Shown piece after piece: positions 8,432-18,617 of a stretch of DNA of 64,000 nt. This DNA comes from UBA8752 sp965657965. GTDB taxonomy: Bacteria > Bacteroidota > Bacteroidia > Flavobacteriales_D > Sanyastnellaceae. Within the stretch, counting starts at the first letter, position 1. Every line of letters begins with the position of its first letter. Position numbers and translations under genes: made by a program. The notes below the pieces were generated by a model. The model made no database searches. It was not told the DNA's origin and saw only the letters and a list, made by a program, of their open reading frames with translations. The DNA lies in contig CBFHQM010000004.1 of NCBI GenBank assembly GCA_965657965.1, positions 62,001 to 126,000 of the forward strand, given 5' to 3'.

Positions 8432-11400
8432 ATGCGCCATTTCTTAACCCTCCTTTTCGCTTTTCTCTCGGCGAGTTTTTCCTTGTCTGCTCAGAGCTTC
8501 GTCGGATGCAATCCTGACATATTGCTCGCCGTCGACGACACCTACATCATCCAAGAGGCCGACCTGCCCATGTTTGGCAAAAACCTCTTGGTCAACGATG
8601 TAATCGGTATTGATGCTATGGTCTTTGTCGAAGGATTGCCCCCTTGCTTCTCCGTCGAACAAGGGACAGGGTACATTTATTACAGCGGCCAAGCCGATGG
8701 TTCTTCCTGCTGCGGCACATTCGAATTCGTCTACACCCTCCAATCCGGCGACCTGCACTGCACGGCACATGTGACCATCATCGTCGAGTGTGGAACCGAC
8801 AAGGGTGATTGCTCCATCATCACCCTCGAGCCCAATGGTGGGGGGCAAGACCCGGACAACCCGAACCAAGTCCCCGACACCAACTGTGTCTATGTATGCA
8901 GCGGTGCGATCACCACCATATTGGCCCCTTACTCCGACCAAAACAGCTACGACTGGTCCATTAGTGGTGGCAGCCTCCTCGGCACATTGCAAGACCCGGC
9001 AAGCGTGGAAGTGCAATGGGGTGCTTCAGGAACCGGCAACATTGCCGTAACCATTACAGGGCCCGGCGGAATCCAGGTCTTGCAACAATGTGTGGTCATT
9101 GGAGAAAGTCCAACCGCAGCATTCACAGCCCCGACCCCTGTTTGCCTGGAAACAGGTGTGCAGTTTACCAGCACGTCTACCCCAGGAGCAGCGCATTTCT
9201 GGGACTTTGGCGATGGCAACCATTCCAGCTCGGTCAATCCTGTTCACACCTACCTCACCTCAGGCACTCACACCGTGATTTTAACCGTCACCACACCCCT
9301 GCTCAATGCGGAAGGAGATACCGTCTGTTGCTGTCAGGACACCTATGCCATGGACATTGACGTGCTGGATGAAAAAGGACCCGACATCGAATGCATCTCT
9401 ACCCTGTGCGAGGGGGACAGCGCATGTTACTGGACCACCTCAGGTTGCACAGGCGCCACCTACACATGGATTGTCACCGACGCCAACGGAAACAATGTGA
9501 GTTTCGATGGCCAAAACACCCCTGAAATCTGCCTTCAATGGAACCAGGGTCCTTTTGGCAACGTGAGCCTCGCGATCTCAGGGTGTGCCAACATTTGCGA
9601 CCAGCCGACCCAAGTTCAAGTGCCCATCATTTCCTCCACGGCTCTGGTGTCGGGTCCCAACATCGTCTGCCCGGGAGAGGCCGCTGTCTACACTGTGCCC
9701 AAATGGATGGACGTGGTCTACGATTGGACGGTGACTGGCGCCGTATCTGCCACCCCCAATGGCAACCAAATTGCCATCGTTTGGGGGACCGGAGGAGTGG
9801 GCACCATCCACGTCTCATACGCCAGCCCATTCCTTGGCGGGCTGCTGGGACACGACGCTTTAGACTGCTCCGGAGAGGGCGATTTGACCGTGGAAATTCT
9901 GCCCGAGTTGCTGTTCACTGGCGTCCATCCGCAGGCATGCGAAGGCCAAACTGTGACCTACACGGTGAATGATGCAGACGTGAGCTGGACTGTAGACCCC
10001 CCCACCGTGTCTTCTGCATCAGGCGCTGCATTTACTGTGACTTATGGGAGCACGGGCAACTACGTTATTACCGCCACGCCCAACAACCCTGGCGCCTTCT
10101 GCAACGGCCCCATTTCCACCACCACGATGGTGTCTGTTGTGGCCGACCCGGTCATCAACGGCCCCACCGAAGGCTGCGAAGGAACTGGACTGCTCTACAC
10201 CGTAGACTCACCTGAACCCGGCGTCAATTACTACTGGAGCGTCAACGGAGGAACATCGTCCAACTTCAGCGGCAACAACAGCGTGATCACTTGGACCATC
10301 GGGGCTCCTTTGCATCAACTCACTGTCAATGCCTACTCGGCCACGGCCCCCTATTGCAACGCGTCTGCCACATTGGACTTCGATCCGCTCATGCCTGTTG
10401 AGCCCACAGCTCTGGACCATTACACCGGATGCGCCAACCAAATCGAGACTTACCTGCTCTCCACGGCCCCCGCCCTTGGAGACGAAACGCTAACATGGAC
10501 CATTGATCCTGCCATCGCCGGAAGTGTGGTCGATGGACAGGGCACCGACCAGGTGAACATCCAATGGAATGACTTTGGTGGAGCCGCCACCGTCACGGTA
10601 GTTTCCGCTTTGTGCAACCTCAATGAGGTGGGCACATTTACCGTCAACATTAGCCCCCAACCCACAGTGGAAATCAGCCAAACCGGTCATCTGTGTCCCG
10701 GCGCCTTTTCTCCAGCTACTCTGGGCACAACCGCGCCATTTGCATCCTATCTATGGACGGACCCAAACAGCAATACAGGCACAGCGGCAACGTATGTGGC
10801 AACTGGAACAGGGCAATACCAAGTGGTCGCCACAGACGCCTTAGGTTGCAAAGGGACCGCTTACTACCAGGTGGAAGCAGACCCGGTTCCCGTGGCCGAC
10901 ATCACGTCTCCTGAGCCCAGCAACATTTGCTTGCCCAACTCCGGCAGTGTGCCCATGTTTACCCCGAGTTCGGCGGCCTGGTCCCACCTTTGGAACCCTA
11001 CGGGAAGCACAGGAAGCGGGGAAAACCACATCATCCAGAACAATCCAGGCCTGTACACCTACAGCGTGACCACTTGGATCACCGCCACAGGTTGTCAAGC
11101 CACAGACAGCTATACCCTGTCGGAAGGCGACTGCGGCGGCGGCACCGGCGGCTGCACGCCTGCCGATGAACTCGACCCCACAGCCAGTGTCAATTGCAAC
11201 TCCGTTTCGGTGAATGACGGGTCTCCCCTCGCCACAGGCACACAATGGAACTATGGAGACGGCTCCCCCTCCACTTCCTCCTCCACGCACACCTATTCGG
11301 AAGCAGGATGCTATGTGATTTGGGCCACCGCTCAAGTGCCAGACCTGTCGAGTTTTGGCTCCTTCTGCACAGTCACCGACTATGTGGGCGTGTGCATCCC

Positions 11401-14296
11401 ACTCGCTGCCGACTTCAATTTTGAAGTGCAGGGCTGCACAGAGGTCAACTTCGAAGATTTGTCCTCCTTCATCGATGAACCCGGACAAGGCAACAACATC
11501 ACCGGTTGGAGTTGGACCTTTGGAGATGGCAACACCTCCACAACGACAGACCCCACGCACGACTATGGTACCGGTGGGTCCTTCACCGTGACCCTGACCG
11601 TGACTGCGGCAAACGGCTGCACGGCGACATCTGTTCAAACCGTGTTNNNNNNNNNNNNNNNNNNNNNNNNNNNNNNNNNNNNNNNNNNNNNNNNNNNNNN
11701 NNNNNNNNNNNNNNNNNNNNNNNNNNNNNNNNNNNNNNNNNNNNNAATTGGATCGGTCACCACGCCCACCATTGCCTTGGAATCCCCCATCTGTGTGGGC
11801 CAACCTGCAGCCCACTCAGCCTTTGCAACAGGGGCGGTCAACTACCTCTGGAACTTCCCTGACGGGGTGACTTTCCAAGGCAGCCCCATCGAACACACCT
11901 TTACTTCCGTTCCCGGAACCAATGTGGTGAGTGTGACCGCTGTCGATGCGCAAGGCTGCACGCAAACGGCCAACGCCACCATCGTGGTGCATCCCGAGGC
12001 AGGCGACCCCTTTGCAGCCACGCTCGATGAGGTGGTTTGCTTCGACCCGGGGACGGCAACCCTTCAAGCCATGCCTGGTTTTGCGAGCTATCAATGGTCC
12101 GACGATTCAGGTGACTTAACCGGCGAGACCAATGACAATCTCACAGCCGGAGAAGGATCCTACTTCGTCTCTGTGGAAGACGCCAACGGCTGTCCTCGGA
12201 CCAGCGGTCCCATCACGGTTCAAGTTCTGCCCGACCTCAGCCCCACCATCATTGGACCCAGCGTGGTGTGTGGGATCGGACCAGCCACCTTTCAAATCGC
12301 CGGTTTTTACACCGACTACAAGTGGTTCCAAGACGGCATTTTGGTGGCCACTTCTCCAACCCTGACCGTATCGGGTACTCCCGGCACCCTTCACAACATT
12401 GAAGTGGTGGTGGTCGATACAGACGGTTGTCCGCATAGCTCCAACCTCCACCCCGTAGAATGGGTCCAAGACGTGAACTTCTTTCTCACATCGCCCAACC
12501 TGCCTCCGTGCGCAGGGGACGACGTTCTCATTCAAGTCAACCCGGTAGACCCCGGCGTGAATTACAGTTGGAACACGGGCGCAACGGGTCCAGACATTAC
12601 AGTGCAGAATGCCGGCATCTACACCGCCACAGGGGTGAATGCCAATGGTTGCTTCCACTCGGCCTCATTCGAAGTATTGCCCATCCCAGACCTCTGCGCT
12701 GTGCCAACGGGTTGCTACGAGAATTGTGGCCCCGACACGTTGTGTGCTCCTGAAGGTTATGCTTCTTATCAATGGTTCCTGAACCAGAGCGCCATTGCCG
12801 GCGCCACGGATCCTTGCTTGGAGGTCAACACCTCTGGGGTTTACAACGTCATGGCCACCAACAGCAATGGGTGCAGCGCCATGTCGGGGGACTTGGAGTT
12901 CACCTTGCTGGATTGTTCCTGCAACATCGAACCGCTGATCACCATTACCGATGATTGCTGCGTTTCCATCTCCTTTGACAACCAAAGCACCATCGACCTG
13001 ACGGACCTATTCGTCCACACCCACGGCGAGCCTGCCAACATCTCCCCTTCCTTGGACTTCAACATTTTGAACATTGGGCCTGACCATGCCGACTTGAGTT
13101 ACATCGGGGGGGTGCTGCCACAAGGGGTCATCGACGACGCCGTTGTGATCTGCTTTGATGATCCAGGGGCCCACGTCATCGGATGGTCTTGGGTCGGTCC
13201 TGACAGCCTCTACTGTGGAGATGAATTTGAGTTCGAATGCCCAGGCGACACTGTCCCCAGCGACAGCACTTGCGTGTCCATAATCAACCGCGCCATCGAC
13301 TGTCTCGAAGACGGCACAGGTTGGAATTACAGCTTTACCCTATGCAACGGCGCAAGCACCCCATTTGACATCGGCTACTTTACCCTTTCTCCGCTCCTTC
13401 CTGCCGGGCTCAGCATCGACCAAACGGTCTTTGACCTCGGGGCTGGAGCCATTCAACCTGGCGACTGCATGGACTTCGACGTGACGCTCACCGGAGACGG
13501 CGCCGCAACCACGGCCTGCTTCATGGTGTCTGCCCACGCCATGGACCCAGCTACCGATCCCAATGGAACGTGCTGCTTCCTTGAAGCATGCGTGGAATTG
13601 CCGCCTTGCAATGAAGACTGCGTGGACATGAGCCTGTTGGAGGCCGAATGCGATGCCGACGGCCACCACTTGACCGTGGGTGTTTCGAATCTCGTTCCTT
13701 ATGAAATCGGACAGATCCAACTCACCTATCAAGGAACCTCAGGCCCCATCGTTCAGTGGATTACAGGACTCTCCATCCTGCCCATGACAAGTGACATTGT
13801 GAACCTGCACCTGCACCCCGACCTCCTCCTCGCCAGTCCGTTCTGCATGGACTTGGTGTTTTACGAAAGCGGGACGTCCGGCGAGTGGATTGAGTGCTGT
13901 CATGTCACGTGGTGTGTAGACCTTCCTCCGTGCGGAAACGAGACCCCAGGCTGCACCGATCCGGACGCTGTGAACTACGACCCTGCAGCCACCATAGACG
14001 ATGGCTCATGTGTGTACGACACGTGCGTGATTCCCGCCTTGATTGATCCTCTCTTCGCCTGTACAGAGGAGTATGATCCCGTGTGCGGATGCAATGGCCT
14101 TACGTATCCCAACGCCTGCTACGCCATGCATTTTGGCGGAGTCACCAGCTGGACGACAGGACCGTGCAATGGTGGGGGTACCGGAAATGGTGACCCTGAA
14201 CCCATATCCTGCCCCACCGACATCAACCAAGACGGCACAACCAATGTGTCCGACTTGCTGATGATTCTCGGTGAATTCGCCTCGGAATGTGACTGA
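8432..14296 (+). CDS. Giant exported PKD-repeat protein with C-terminal Kazal and dockerin-like modules (contains assembly gap)
   Basis: About 1954 residues, with 99 undetermined bases (about residues 1072-1105) that keep frame. Signal peptide 1-20 (SLSAQ). The body is a string of immunoglobulin-like and PKD repeats: clear PKD cores are FWDFGDGNHSS (about residue 254), NYGDGSPSTSS (about 943) and WTFGDGNTSTT (about 1026), with many Ig-like CxGxxxTYTV units between. The end contains GCTDPDAVNYDPAA, a six-cysteine Kazal-type segment (about 1863-1911, with YDPVCGCNGLTY), and a calcium-loop module, DINQDGTTNVSDLLMIL. No classical T9SS sorting domain is visible. It is likely a surface adhesin or matrix protein. 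The assembly gap is probably a repeat collapse. A terminator follows. Confidence 0.8.
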   Translation: MRHFLTLLFAFLSASFSLSAQSFVGCNPDILLAVDDTYIIQEADLPMFGKNLLVNDVIGIDAMVFVEGLPPCFSVEQGTGYIYYSGQADGSSCCGTFEFVYTLQSGDLHCTAHVTIIVECGTDKGDCSIITLEPNGGGQDPDNPNQVPDTNCVYVCSGAITTILAPYSDQNSYDWSISGGSLLGTLQDPASVEVQWGASGTGNIAVTITGPGGIQVLQQCVVIGESPTAAFTAPTPVCLETGVQFTSTSTPGAAHFWDFGDGNHSSSVNPVHTYLTSGTHTVILTVTTPLLNAEGDTVCCCQDTYAMDIDVLDEKGPDIECISTLCEGDSACYWTTSGCTGATYTWIVTDANGNNVSFDGQNTPEICLQWNQGPFGNVSLAISGCANICDQPTQVQVPIISSTALVSGPNIVCPGEAAVYTVPKWMDVVYDWTVTGAVSATPNGNQIAIVWGTGGVGTIHVSYASPFLGGLLGHDALDCSGEGDLTVEILPELLFTGVHPQACEGQTVTYTVNDADVSWTVDPPTVSSASGAAFTVTYGSTGNYVITATPNNPGAFCNGPISTTTMVSVVADPVINGPTEGCEGTGLLYTVDSPEPGVNYYWSVNGGTSSNFSGNNSVITWTIGAPLHQLTVNAYSATAPYCNASATLDFDPLMPVEPTALDHYTGCANQIETYLLSTAPALGDETLTWTIDPAIAGSVVDGQGTDQVNIQWNDFGGAATVTVVSALCNLNEVGTFTVNISPQPTVEISQTGHLCPGAFSPATLGTTAPFASYLWTDPNSNTGTAATYVATGTGQYQVVATDALGCKGTAYYQVEADPVPVADITSPEPSNICLPNSGSVPMFTPSSAAWSHLWNPTGSTGSGENHIIQNNPGLYTYSVTTWITATGCQATDSYTLSEGDCGGGTGGCTPADELDPTASVNCNSVSVNDGSPLATGTQWNYGDGSPSTSSSTHTYSEAGCYVIWATAQVPDLSSFGSFCTVTDYVGVCIPLAADFNFEVQGCTEVNFEDLSSFIDEPGQGNNITGWSWTFGDGNTSTTTDPTHDYGTGGSFTVTLTVTAANGCTATSVQTVXXXXXXXXXXXXXXXXXXXXXXXXXXXXXXXXXXIGSVTTPTIALESPICVGQPAAHSAFATGAVNYLWNFPDGVTFQGSPIEHTFTSVPGTNVVSVTAVDAQGCTQTANATIVVHPEAGDPFAATLDEVVCFDPGTATLQAMPGFASYQWSDDSGDLTGETNDNLTAGEGSYFVSVEDANGCPRTSGPITVQVLPDLSPTIIGPSVVCGIGPATFQIAGFYTDYKWFQDGILVATSPTLTVSGTPGTLHNIEVVVVDTDGCPHSSNLHPVEWVQDVNFFLTSPNLPPCAGDDVLIQVNPVDPGVNYSWNTGATGPDITVQNAGIYTATGVNANGCFHSASFEVLPIPDLCAVPTGCYENCGPDTLCAPEGYASYQWFLNQSAIAGATDPCLEVNTSGVYNVMATNSNGCSAMSGDLEFTLLDCSCNIEPLITITDDCCVSISFDNQSTIDLTDLFVHTHGEPANISPSLDFNILNIGPDHADLSYIGGVLPQGVIDDAVVICFDDPGAHVIGWSWVGPDSLYCGDEFEFECPGDTVPSDSTCVSIINRAIDCLEDGTGWNYSFTLCNGASTPFDIGYFTLSPLLPAGLSIDQTVFDLGAGAIQPGDCMDFDVTLTGDGAATTACFMVSAHAMDPATDPNGTCCFLEACVELPPCNEDCVDMSLLEAECDADGHHLTVGVSNLVPYEIGQIQLTYQGTSGPIVQWITGLSILPMTSDIVNLHLHPDLLLASPFCMDLVFYESGTSGEWIECCHVTWCVDLPPCGNETPGCTDPDAVNYDPAATIDDGSCVYDTCVIPALIDPLFACTEEYDPVCGCNGLTYPNACYAMHFGGVTSWTTGPCNGGGTGNGDPEPISCPTDINQDGTTNVSDLLMILGEFASECD
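11647..11745. other. Assembly gap (99 N) inside the PKD-repeat gene
   Basis: Run of N. The reading frame is open and in phase on both sides, consistent with a gap of about the stated size inside repeated PKD coding sequence. Confidence 0.99.
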
Positions 14297-14302
14297 ACGA
14301 CA

Positions 14303-14338
14303 AAAGGTCCCTCAGCCTGCTCAGGCTGGGGGACCTTT
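14303..14338. terminator. Bidirectional intrinsic terminator between convergent genes
   Basis: Stem AAAGGTCCCTCAGCCT pairs with the matching arm ending GGACCTTT, with a 4-nt loop. It lies in the 46 bp between the stop of the PKD gene (+) and the stop of the BNR gene (-). A-run and T-run flanks allow use from both sides. Confidence 0.9.
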
Positions 14339-14342
14339 ATCC

Positions 14343-17300
14343 TCAATCTTCGAACTCTCCAAAAAGCGGCCAGTCTGTCGCTTCAACCGCAGCGCGCCAC
14401 TCCGAGAAGACGCCCGACCGAATGCGGTCCAAATGAGCTTCTGCAGCCGCAACAGCACGGTCCAAGGCCTTCAATGCGTCCTCGGCATTGGTGCCTGGTG
14501 CTGAAAGCCCACCATCTGCGTAACTCATGGCGTGCCAAACGCGGTCTTGGATGCGCACCACGGCGTCGTATCCATTGAAATCCTTGGGCGTAAAATACCG
14601 CTCATCTAACGTGGTCCATTCGCCAGAAAGCGAGTCTGCCAAGGTGGCAATGGCCTTGTAAGTGGTGTCGCCCTTGGCCAAGCTGCGCTTGGCATGCGAC
14701 ATCCGGTCCGATACGGCATCCTCTGCCCGGCGCATGCGTTTGAGGGCCTCAAACACGACATCCGCGCGCTCCACAACGGCATAAACGCGCGTCATTTGAG
14801 CCCTTTGCATGGCCATGACCTCAGAAGAAGGGGCGCGCCTTGGGTCGGCCATCACCTCTACCTCCGTTTCTTCCCAAATGCGAGAGGCTGAATCGCCCTT
14901 CACCTCCAATACCATTCGATAGGTGCCGGGGTCCACAGGGAATCCCCCGCCGGGACGCGCATCGCGATCCCGCTTTCTGCGAGACGGCCAAAAAGTGCCG
15001 GTCCCACGCATGTCCCAGCGCATCATCTCCATGCCTGCGTCTGGCTCGGGCTCCATGGTACGCACGGTGTCTCCGTCACTACTGAGCACATGGAGCAAGA
15101 GTGTTTCGTCTTTGCTTAGGCCCTCCAAACTGTCCTCGTTAAAGTGGCAACGGACGCGGGCACCTCCGCCCTTGTTGTCGGCCGACCAATAGCCATCGGC
15201 AGGAAAACGCTCACCAGCGGGCCGGCGCCATTCGGCCATCACTGCAGCATCCGGTGCAAACATGGTACACGGCGCCCCGCCAAATTCATCGTCTTTTCCT
15301 GCTTCGACCCAGGCGCGAATGACCTCCAGGCCATCTACGATGTACACGCCACGGCCAAAGGTGCCCAGCACCAAATCCGACTCCCGTTCCTGCAGCACGA
15401 TGTCACGAACTGGAACCGCGGGAACCCCCTCTTTCCAACGCTCCCAAGTTTCGGCATCATCATGGCTCCACCACAGGCCTTGTTCGGTACCACACCAAAT
15501 CAGGTCGGCCACTTCCGGGTCTTGTAAGACACATTGAACGTGGCCCAATACATCTCCTTCGGCAATGATGCGCTCCCACTTGTCTCCACCATCTCGCGAA
15601 CGGTACAGGTAAGGGGTCCAGTCATTGCGGCGGTAATTGTTGGCGGTCACATACACCTCGTCTGGGTTGTGCGGCGAGATGCGAACCTGAGAAATCCAGC
15701 TGCCCGCAGGGAGGCCTTTCAAGCCCCCGCTCACTTCTGTCCACGTGCTTCCTCCGTCGGTGGTCTTGTGAACCAACCCGTCGTCCGAAGAGGCCCACAC
15801 CTCATCGGCGCGGTCGGGGTGCGGCGTCACACACAGCAAGGTGGTGTGGTTCTCCGCGTTGGTCGCGTCTGTGGTCAGGCCGCCGCTCTCGGTCTGCTTT
15901 TGCTTCTCCGGGTCATTGGTAGTGAGGTCAGGGGAAAGCAAGGTCCACGACTGGCCGCGGTCGGCGCTGTAATGCACAAACTGACTGCCGAAGTACAGCC
16001 CCTCGGGATTGTGCGGGTCCAACGAAATCGCCGCGTTCCAATTGTAACGCAACTCAGTGGTGTCGGGATGATTGGGCTGGATGTACGCCATCGCTCCAGT
16101 AGGGATGTGGATGCGGTAGACATTGCCTCCCTGAGACATGGCGTAGGCCATATCCGGATCACCCGGCATGGGAACCACATCAAATCCGTCGCCAAAGCTG
16201 ATTTCTTGCCAGTCCTCGTTGCGAACGCCATCGCCATGCCACACGTAAGCCGGGGCTTTCCAAGACCCGTTGTCTTGTAGTCCGCCGTAGACATTGTAGG
16301 GCATGTCGTTGTCGACGTTGATGTGGTAAAACTGACCCACAGGCAGGTTGCGGACGAAGGTCCAAGTCTCTCCTCCATCGCGGCTAATGTTGATGCCGCC
16401 GTCGTTTCCATTCAAAATGAAATCGGAGTCGTTGGGATCTTGGTACCAAGCGTGGTGGTCCGGGTGTGCGCCGCTGTAAGGCAGAATCACATCAAATGTT
16501 CGGCCGCCGTCGGTGCTCTCACTGACCATGCTGTAGAGGTTGAAGAGCCGGTCGGGGTCTTGCGGATCGGCATGGATTTCCGCGTAGTAAAACGGCCGGT
16601 TTCCAATGTTTTCTGTGGAGACCAAGTCAAAGTTCTCACCACCATCGGTGCTCTTGTAGAGGCCCGTCTTTTCGGATTCGACCAAGGCGTAGACGACGTC
16701 GGGGTCAGCAGGACTCATGGTCAGGCCCATGCGGCCAAGCATGCCGCCGGGAAGGCCTTCGTCTTCACCGAGTTCGGACCAGTTGTCGCCACCGTCATGG
16801 GTCACGTACAAACCACTCCCTTCGCCGCCCGAAGTAAAGAACCACGGCTCGCGGTGGAAGCTCCACATGGCCGCAAACAACTTGTCGGGATTGGACGGAT
16901 CCATGATCATCTCCGCGCAACCTGTAGTGTCGTCGATGGACAATACATGGTCCCAAGTTTCGCCGCCATCTCGTGTGCGAAACACGCCACGCTCAGGATT
17001 GGTCCCCCACGCCGACCCCATCGCTGCAACAAAAACCGTCTTGGGGTCATTGGGATGGATGCGAATACGGTGGATGGTGCGGGTGTCTTCCAAGCCCATC
17101 ATAGACCAAGTGGTTCCCCCATCAATCGACCGGTAAATGCCCCGGCCCGAGGTGTGACTATTGCGGGGGTTTCCCTCTCCCGTACCCGCCCAAATGACGT
17201 CCGGATTGGAGGGGGCCACAGCCACAGAGCCAATGCTCAAAATGTCTTGATCGTCAAACAACGGGTCCCAAGTGGCGCCACTGGAAGTGCTGCGCCACAA

Positions 17301-17498
17301 GCCACCACTGGCGGTTCCGGCATAAATGATATCGCGGTCTGTGGGGTCCACGGTGAGGGCGGTTACCCGGCCACTCATGGTTCCCGGACCAATGTGACGG
17401 ACCGGGTGATCCTCAAAAACAGATTGAGCTTGCGTGTCTGACGCAAACATCATCGGCAGCAACATCAGCCATCCGATACAACGGAAAAATGGGTTCAT
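14343..17498 (-). CDS. Exported VPS10/sortilin-type BNR-repeat beta-propeller protein
   Basis: 1051 residues from the ATG at 17498, preferred over the upstream start at 17531 because it begins the signal peptide MNPFFRCIGWLMLLPMMF (cleavage near TQAQ, residue 25). The sequence is dominated by Asp-box/BNR motifs: SSGATW, SIDGGTTW, RDGGETW, HDGGDNW, STDGGENF, SRDGGETW, STDGGRTF and TTDGGSTW, about two beta-propellers in total (residues 30-740). A C-terminal helical region of about 250 residues follows (AMQRAQMTRVYAVVERAD, later MSYADGGLSAPG). This matches the large bacterial family annotated as sortilin or glycosyl hydrolase-like proteins; enzymatic activity is unproven. No T9SS sorting domain is visible. 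A -7-like box, TATCTTCC, lies 4 nt before the ATG. Confidence 0.88.
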   Translation of the reverse strand: MNPFFRCIGWLMLLPMMFASDTQAQSVFEDHPVRHIGPGTMSGRVTALTVDPTDRDIIYAGTASGGLWRSTSSGATWDPLFDDQDILSIGSVAVAPSNPDVIWAGTGEGNPRNSHTSGRGIYRSIDGGTTWSMMGLEDTRTIHRIRIHPNDPKTVFVAAMGSAWGTNPERGVFRTRDGGETWDHVLSIDDTTGCAEMIMDPSNPDKLFAAMWSFHREPWFFTSGGEGSGLYVTHDGGDNWSELGEDEGLPGGMLGRMGLTMSPADPDVVYALVESEKTGLYKSTDGGENFDLVSTENIGNRPFYYAEIHADPQDPDRLFNLYSMVSESTDGGRTFDVILPYSGAHPDHHAWYQDPNDSDFILNGNDGGINISRDGGETWTFVRNLPVGQFYHINVDNDMPYNVYGGLQDNGSWKAPAYVWHGDGVRNEDWQEISFGDGFDVVPMPGDPDMAYAMSQGGNVYRIHIPTGAMAYIQPNHPDTTELRYNWNAAISLDPHNPEGLYFGSQFVHYSADRGQSWTLLSPDLTTNDPEKQKQTESGGLTTDATNAENHTTLLCVTPHPDRADEVWASSDDGLVHKTTDGGSTWTEVSGGLKGLPAGSWISQVRISPHNPDEVYVTANNYRRNDWTPYLYRSRDGGDKWERIIAEGDVLGHVQCVLQDPEVADLIWCGTEQGLWWSHDDAETWERWKEGVPAVPVRDIVLQERESDLVLGTFGRGVYIVDGLEVIRAWVEAGKDDEFGGAPCTMFAPDAAVMAEWRRPAGERFPADGYWSADNKGGGARVRCHFNEDSLEGLSKDETLLLHVLSSDGDTVRTMEPEPDAGMEMMRWDMRGTGTFWPSRRKRDRDARPGGGFPVDPGTYRMVLEVKGDSASRIWEETEVEVMADPRRAPSSEVMAMQRAQMTRVYAVVERADVVFEALKRMRRAEDAVSDRMSHAKRSLAKGDTTYKAIATLADSLSGEWTTLDERYFTPKDFNGYDAVVRIQDRVWHAMSYADGGLSAPGTNAEDALKALDRAVAAAEAHLDRIRSGVFSEWRAAVEATDWPLFGEFED

Positions 17499-17679
17499 GG
17501 CCGGAAGATACCCATGGCGCTCAGCTTCCAAGACCCCGTGAACAGTGGCTCACTCCCCGCAATTGACAAAAGTCACCTTCGACCATGGGCAACGCTCAAT
17601 TCTGTCGCTCAGTAACGCCCTCATGTTTGCTCTGTCAACAGACAACAACAACACTCTTTTACCCAACACCCCCCTTACC

Positions 17680-18009
17680 ATGAACACTTCCCTTTCCCTC
17701 CTCGCCGCTCTCTTCCTTTCCATTGTCTCCACCACGGCTTTTGCCAGCCCCAATGCGATGGTCAACTTGAACCAAGAGCACACTACAGATGTCCAAATGG
17801 ATCAAACACGAGAAGGTGAGGTTACCCTTCAAGTGATGGCCGTGACGCCCGGCGGATCCACCAAACGCATTCAGAGTCGTCACCGCAACATGAACGACGC
17901 CCTTGGCGCATACCAGCGGTTTGTGTCCACCCTTCCTTACGGTTCGCGCATCGTTCGCGTCGCCTTCCTCGGCAGCAATGGGCAAATCATATTTAGCCAT
18001 CAAGGTTGA
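17680..18009 (+). CDS. Small exported protein of unknown function
   Basis: 109 residues from the ATG at 17680. The frame is open further upstream, to 17545, but only this ATG is followed directly by a signal peptide (MNTSLSLLAALFLSIVST, cleavage near AFA, residue 22). The mature part of about 87 residues is charged and contains QVMAVTPGGSTKRIQSRHR and a C-terminal GSRIVRVAFLGSNGQIIF. I do not recognise a family. It is probably monocistronic: the BNR gene is divergent, and a strong terminator hairpin follows about 100 nt downstream. Confidence 0.65.
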   Translation: MNTSLSLLAALFLSIVSTTAFASPNAMVNLNQEHTTDVQMDQTREGEVTLQVMAVTPGGSTKRIQSRHRNMNDALGAYQRFVSTLPYGSRIVRVAFLGSNGQIIFSHQG

Positions 18010-18107
18010 GTGGCGCGCGACTGTCACTGTACCTGCCCTCCCACATGCCACACCTTCCTTCCTAAAGCAGGCCCTAACGGTCCCCGCTTCAATTGCAATC
18101 CAAAGTG

Positions 18108-18138
18108 AAAGGCAGCTTCAAAACGAAGCTGCCTTTTT
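18108..18138 (+). terminator. Intrinsic terminator between convergent genes
   Basis: AAAGGCAGCTTC pairs with GAAGCTGCCTTT around an AAAAC loop and is followed by T residues. The A-run on the left arm lets it serve the minus-strand lipoprotein gene that ends at 18144 as well. Confidence 0.9.
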
Positions 18139-18143
18139 CATGT

Positions 18144-18617
18144 TCACTCCAAAAACCGAATGCGCTCTTCGTGAAGGACCTCGATCGTCTGCTGAAACCA
18201 ACCTGCTTTTCCTTTGACCCACCCTTCCACACGAATGGGCGCCCCCTGAACCAAATATTCGAACGCGTGACTCGACAAAAGCCGGGCCATGCGCTCCGAG
18301 TTCAGCGTGGCCTCCAAATGAACAGACGCCTCCGACCGTTTAGGAATGGCCTCTTCAGAAGAGAAACGCAACATGCCCACCGAATCTTCCGACAACCATA
18401 GCCCCAACCGGCTGTCTTGAACCTGAACAGCGTAGCCATTTGGATTGTACAGCACAAGGTCTACCCCCAATTCTGTCTGATCTGTTCCCAGACTGGCCAA
18501 GTTCGAAATGGACACCTGACGCACCTCAAAGTCCTCTGGTGCAGAACACCCCGCCACAAGCAAGGTCATCGCCAAAGGGACAATTGCACTGCTCAACGAC
18601 AGGCGCTTAGCCCGCAT
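18144..18617 (-). CDS. LEA type 2-like (WHy domain) lipoprotein
   Basis: 157 residues from the ATG at 18617, which overlaps the end of the M20 peptidase gene by 11 nt; a longer in-frame extension inside that gene is rejected. A lipoprotein signal ends LLVAGC (Cys23). The mature domain has the LEA type 2 pattern: LGVDLVLYNPNGYAVQV, then KRSEASVHLEATLNSERM and VEGWVKGKAGWF, as in the small LEA/WHy lipoproteins common in Bacteroidota. It is probably periplasmic and membrane-anchored. Translational coupling to the dipeptidase is likely from the overlap, but no functional link is evident. Confidence 0.75.
   Translation of the reverse strand: MRAKRLSLSSAIVPLAMTLLVAGCSAPEDFEVRQVSISNLASLGTDQTELGVDLVLYNPNGYAVQVQDSRLGLWLSEDSVGMLRFSSEEAIPKRSEASVHLEATLNSERMARLLSSHAFEYLVQGAPIRVEGWVKGKAGWFQQTIEVLHEERIRFLE

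Noticed and set aside
14000..14296. Cellulosome-type dockerin
   Set aside because: Only one calcium-loop repeat is visible and no cohesin or cellulase genes are near; called dockerin-like only.
16323..17441. Plus-strand open frame of 372 codons opposite the BNR gene
   Set aside because: Shadow of Asp-box repeats on the other strand; repeated VV/GV composition without domains.
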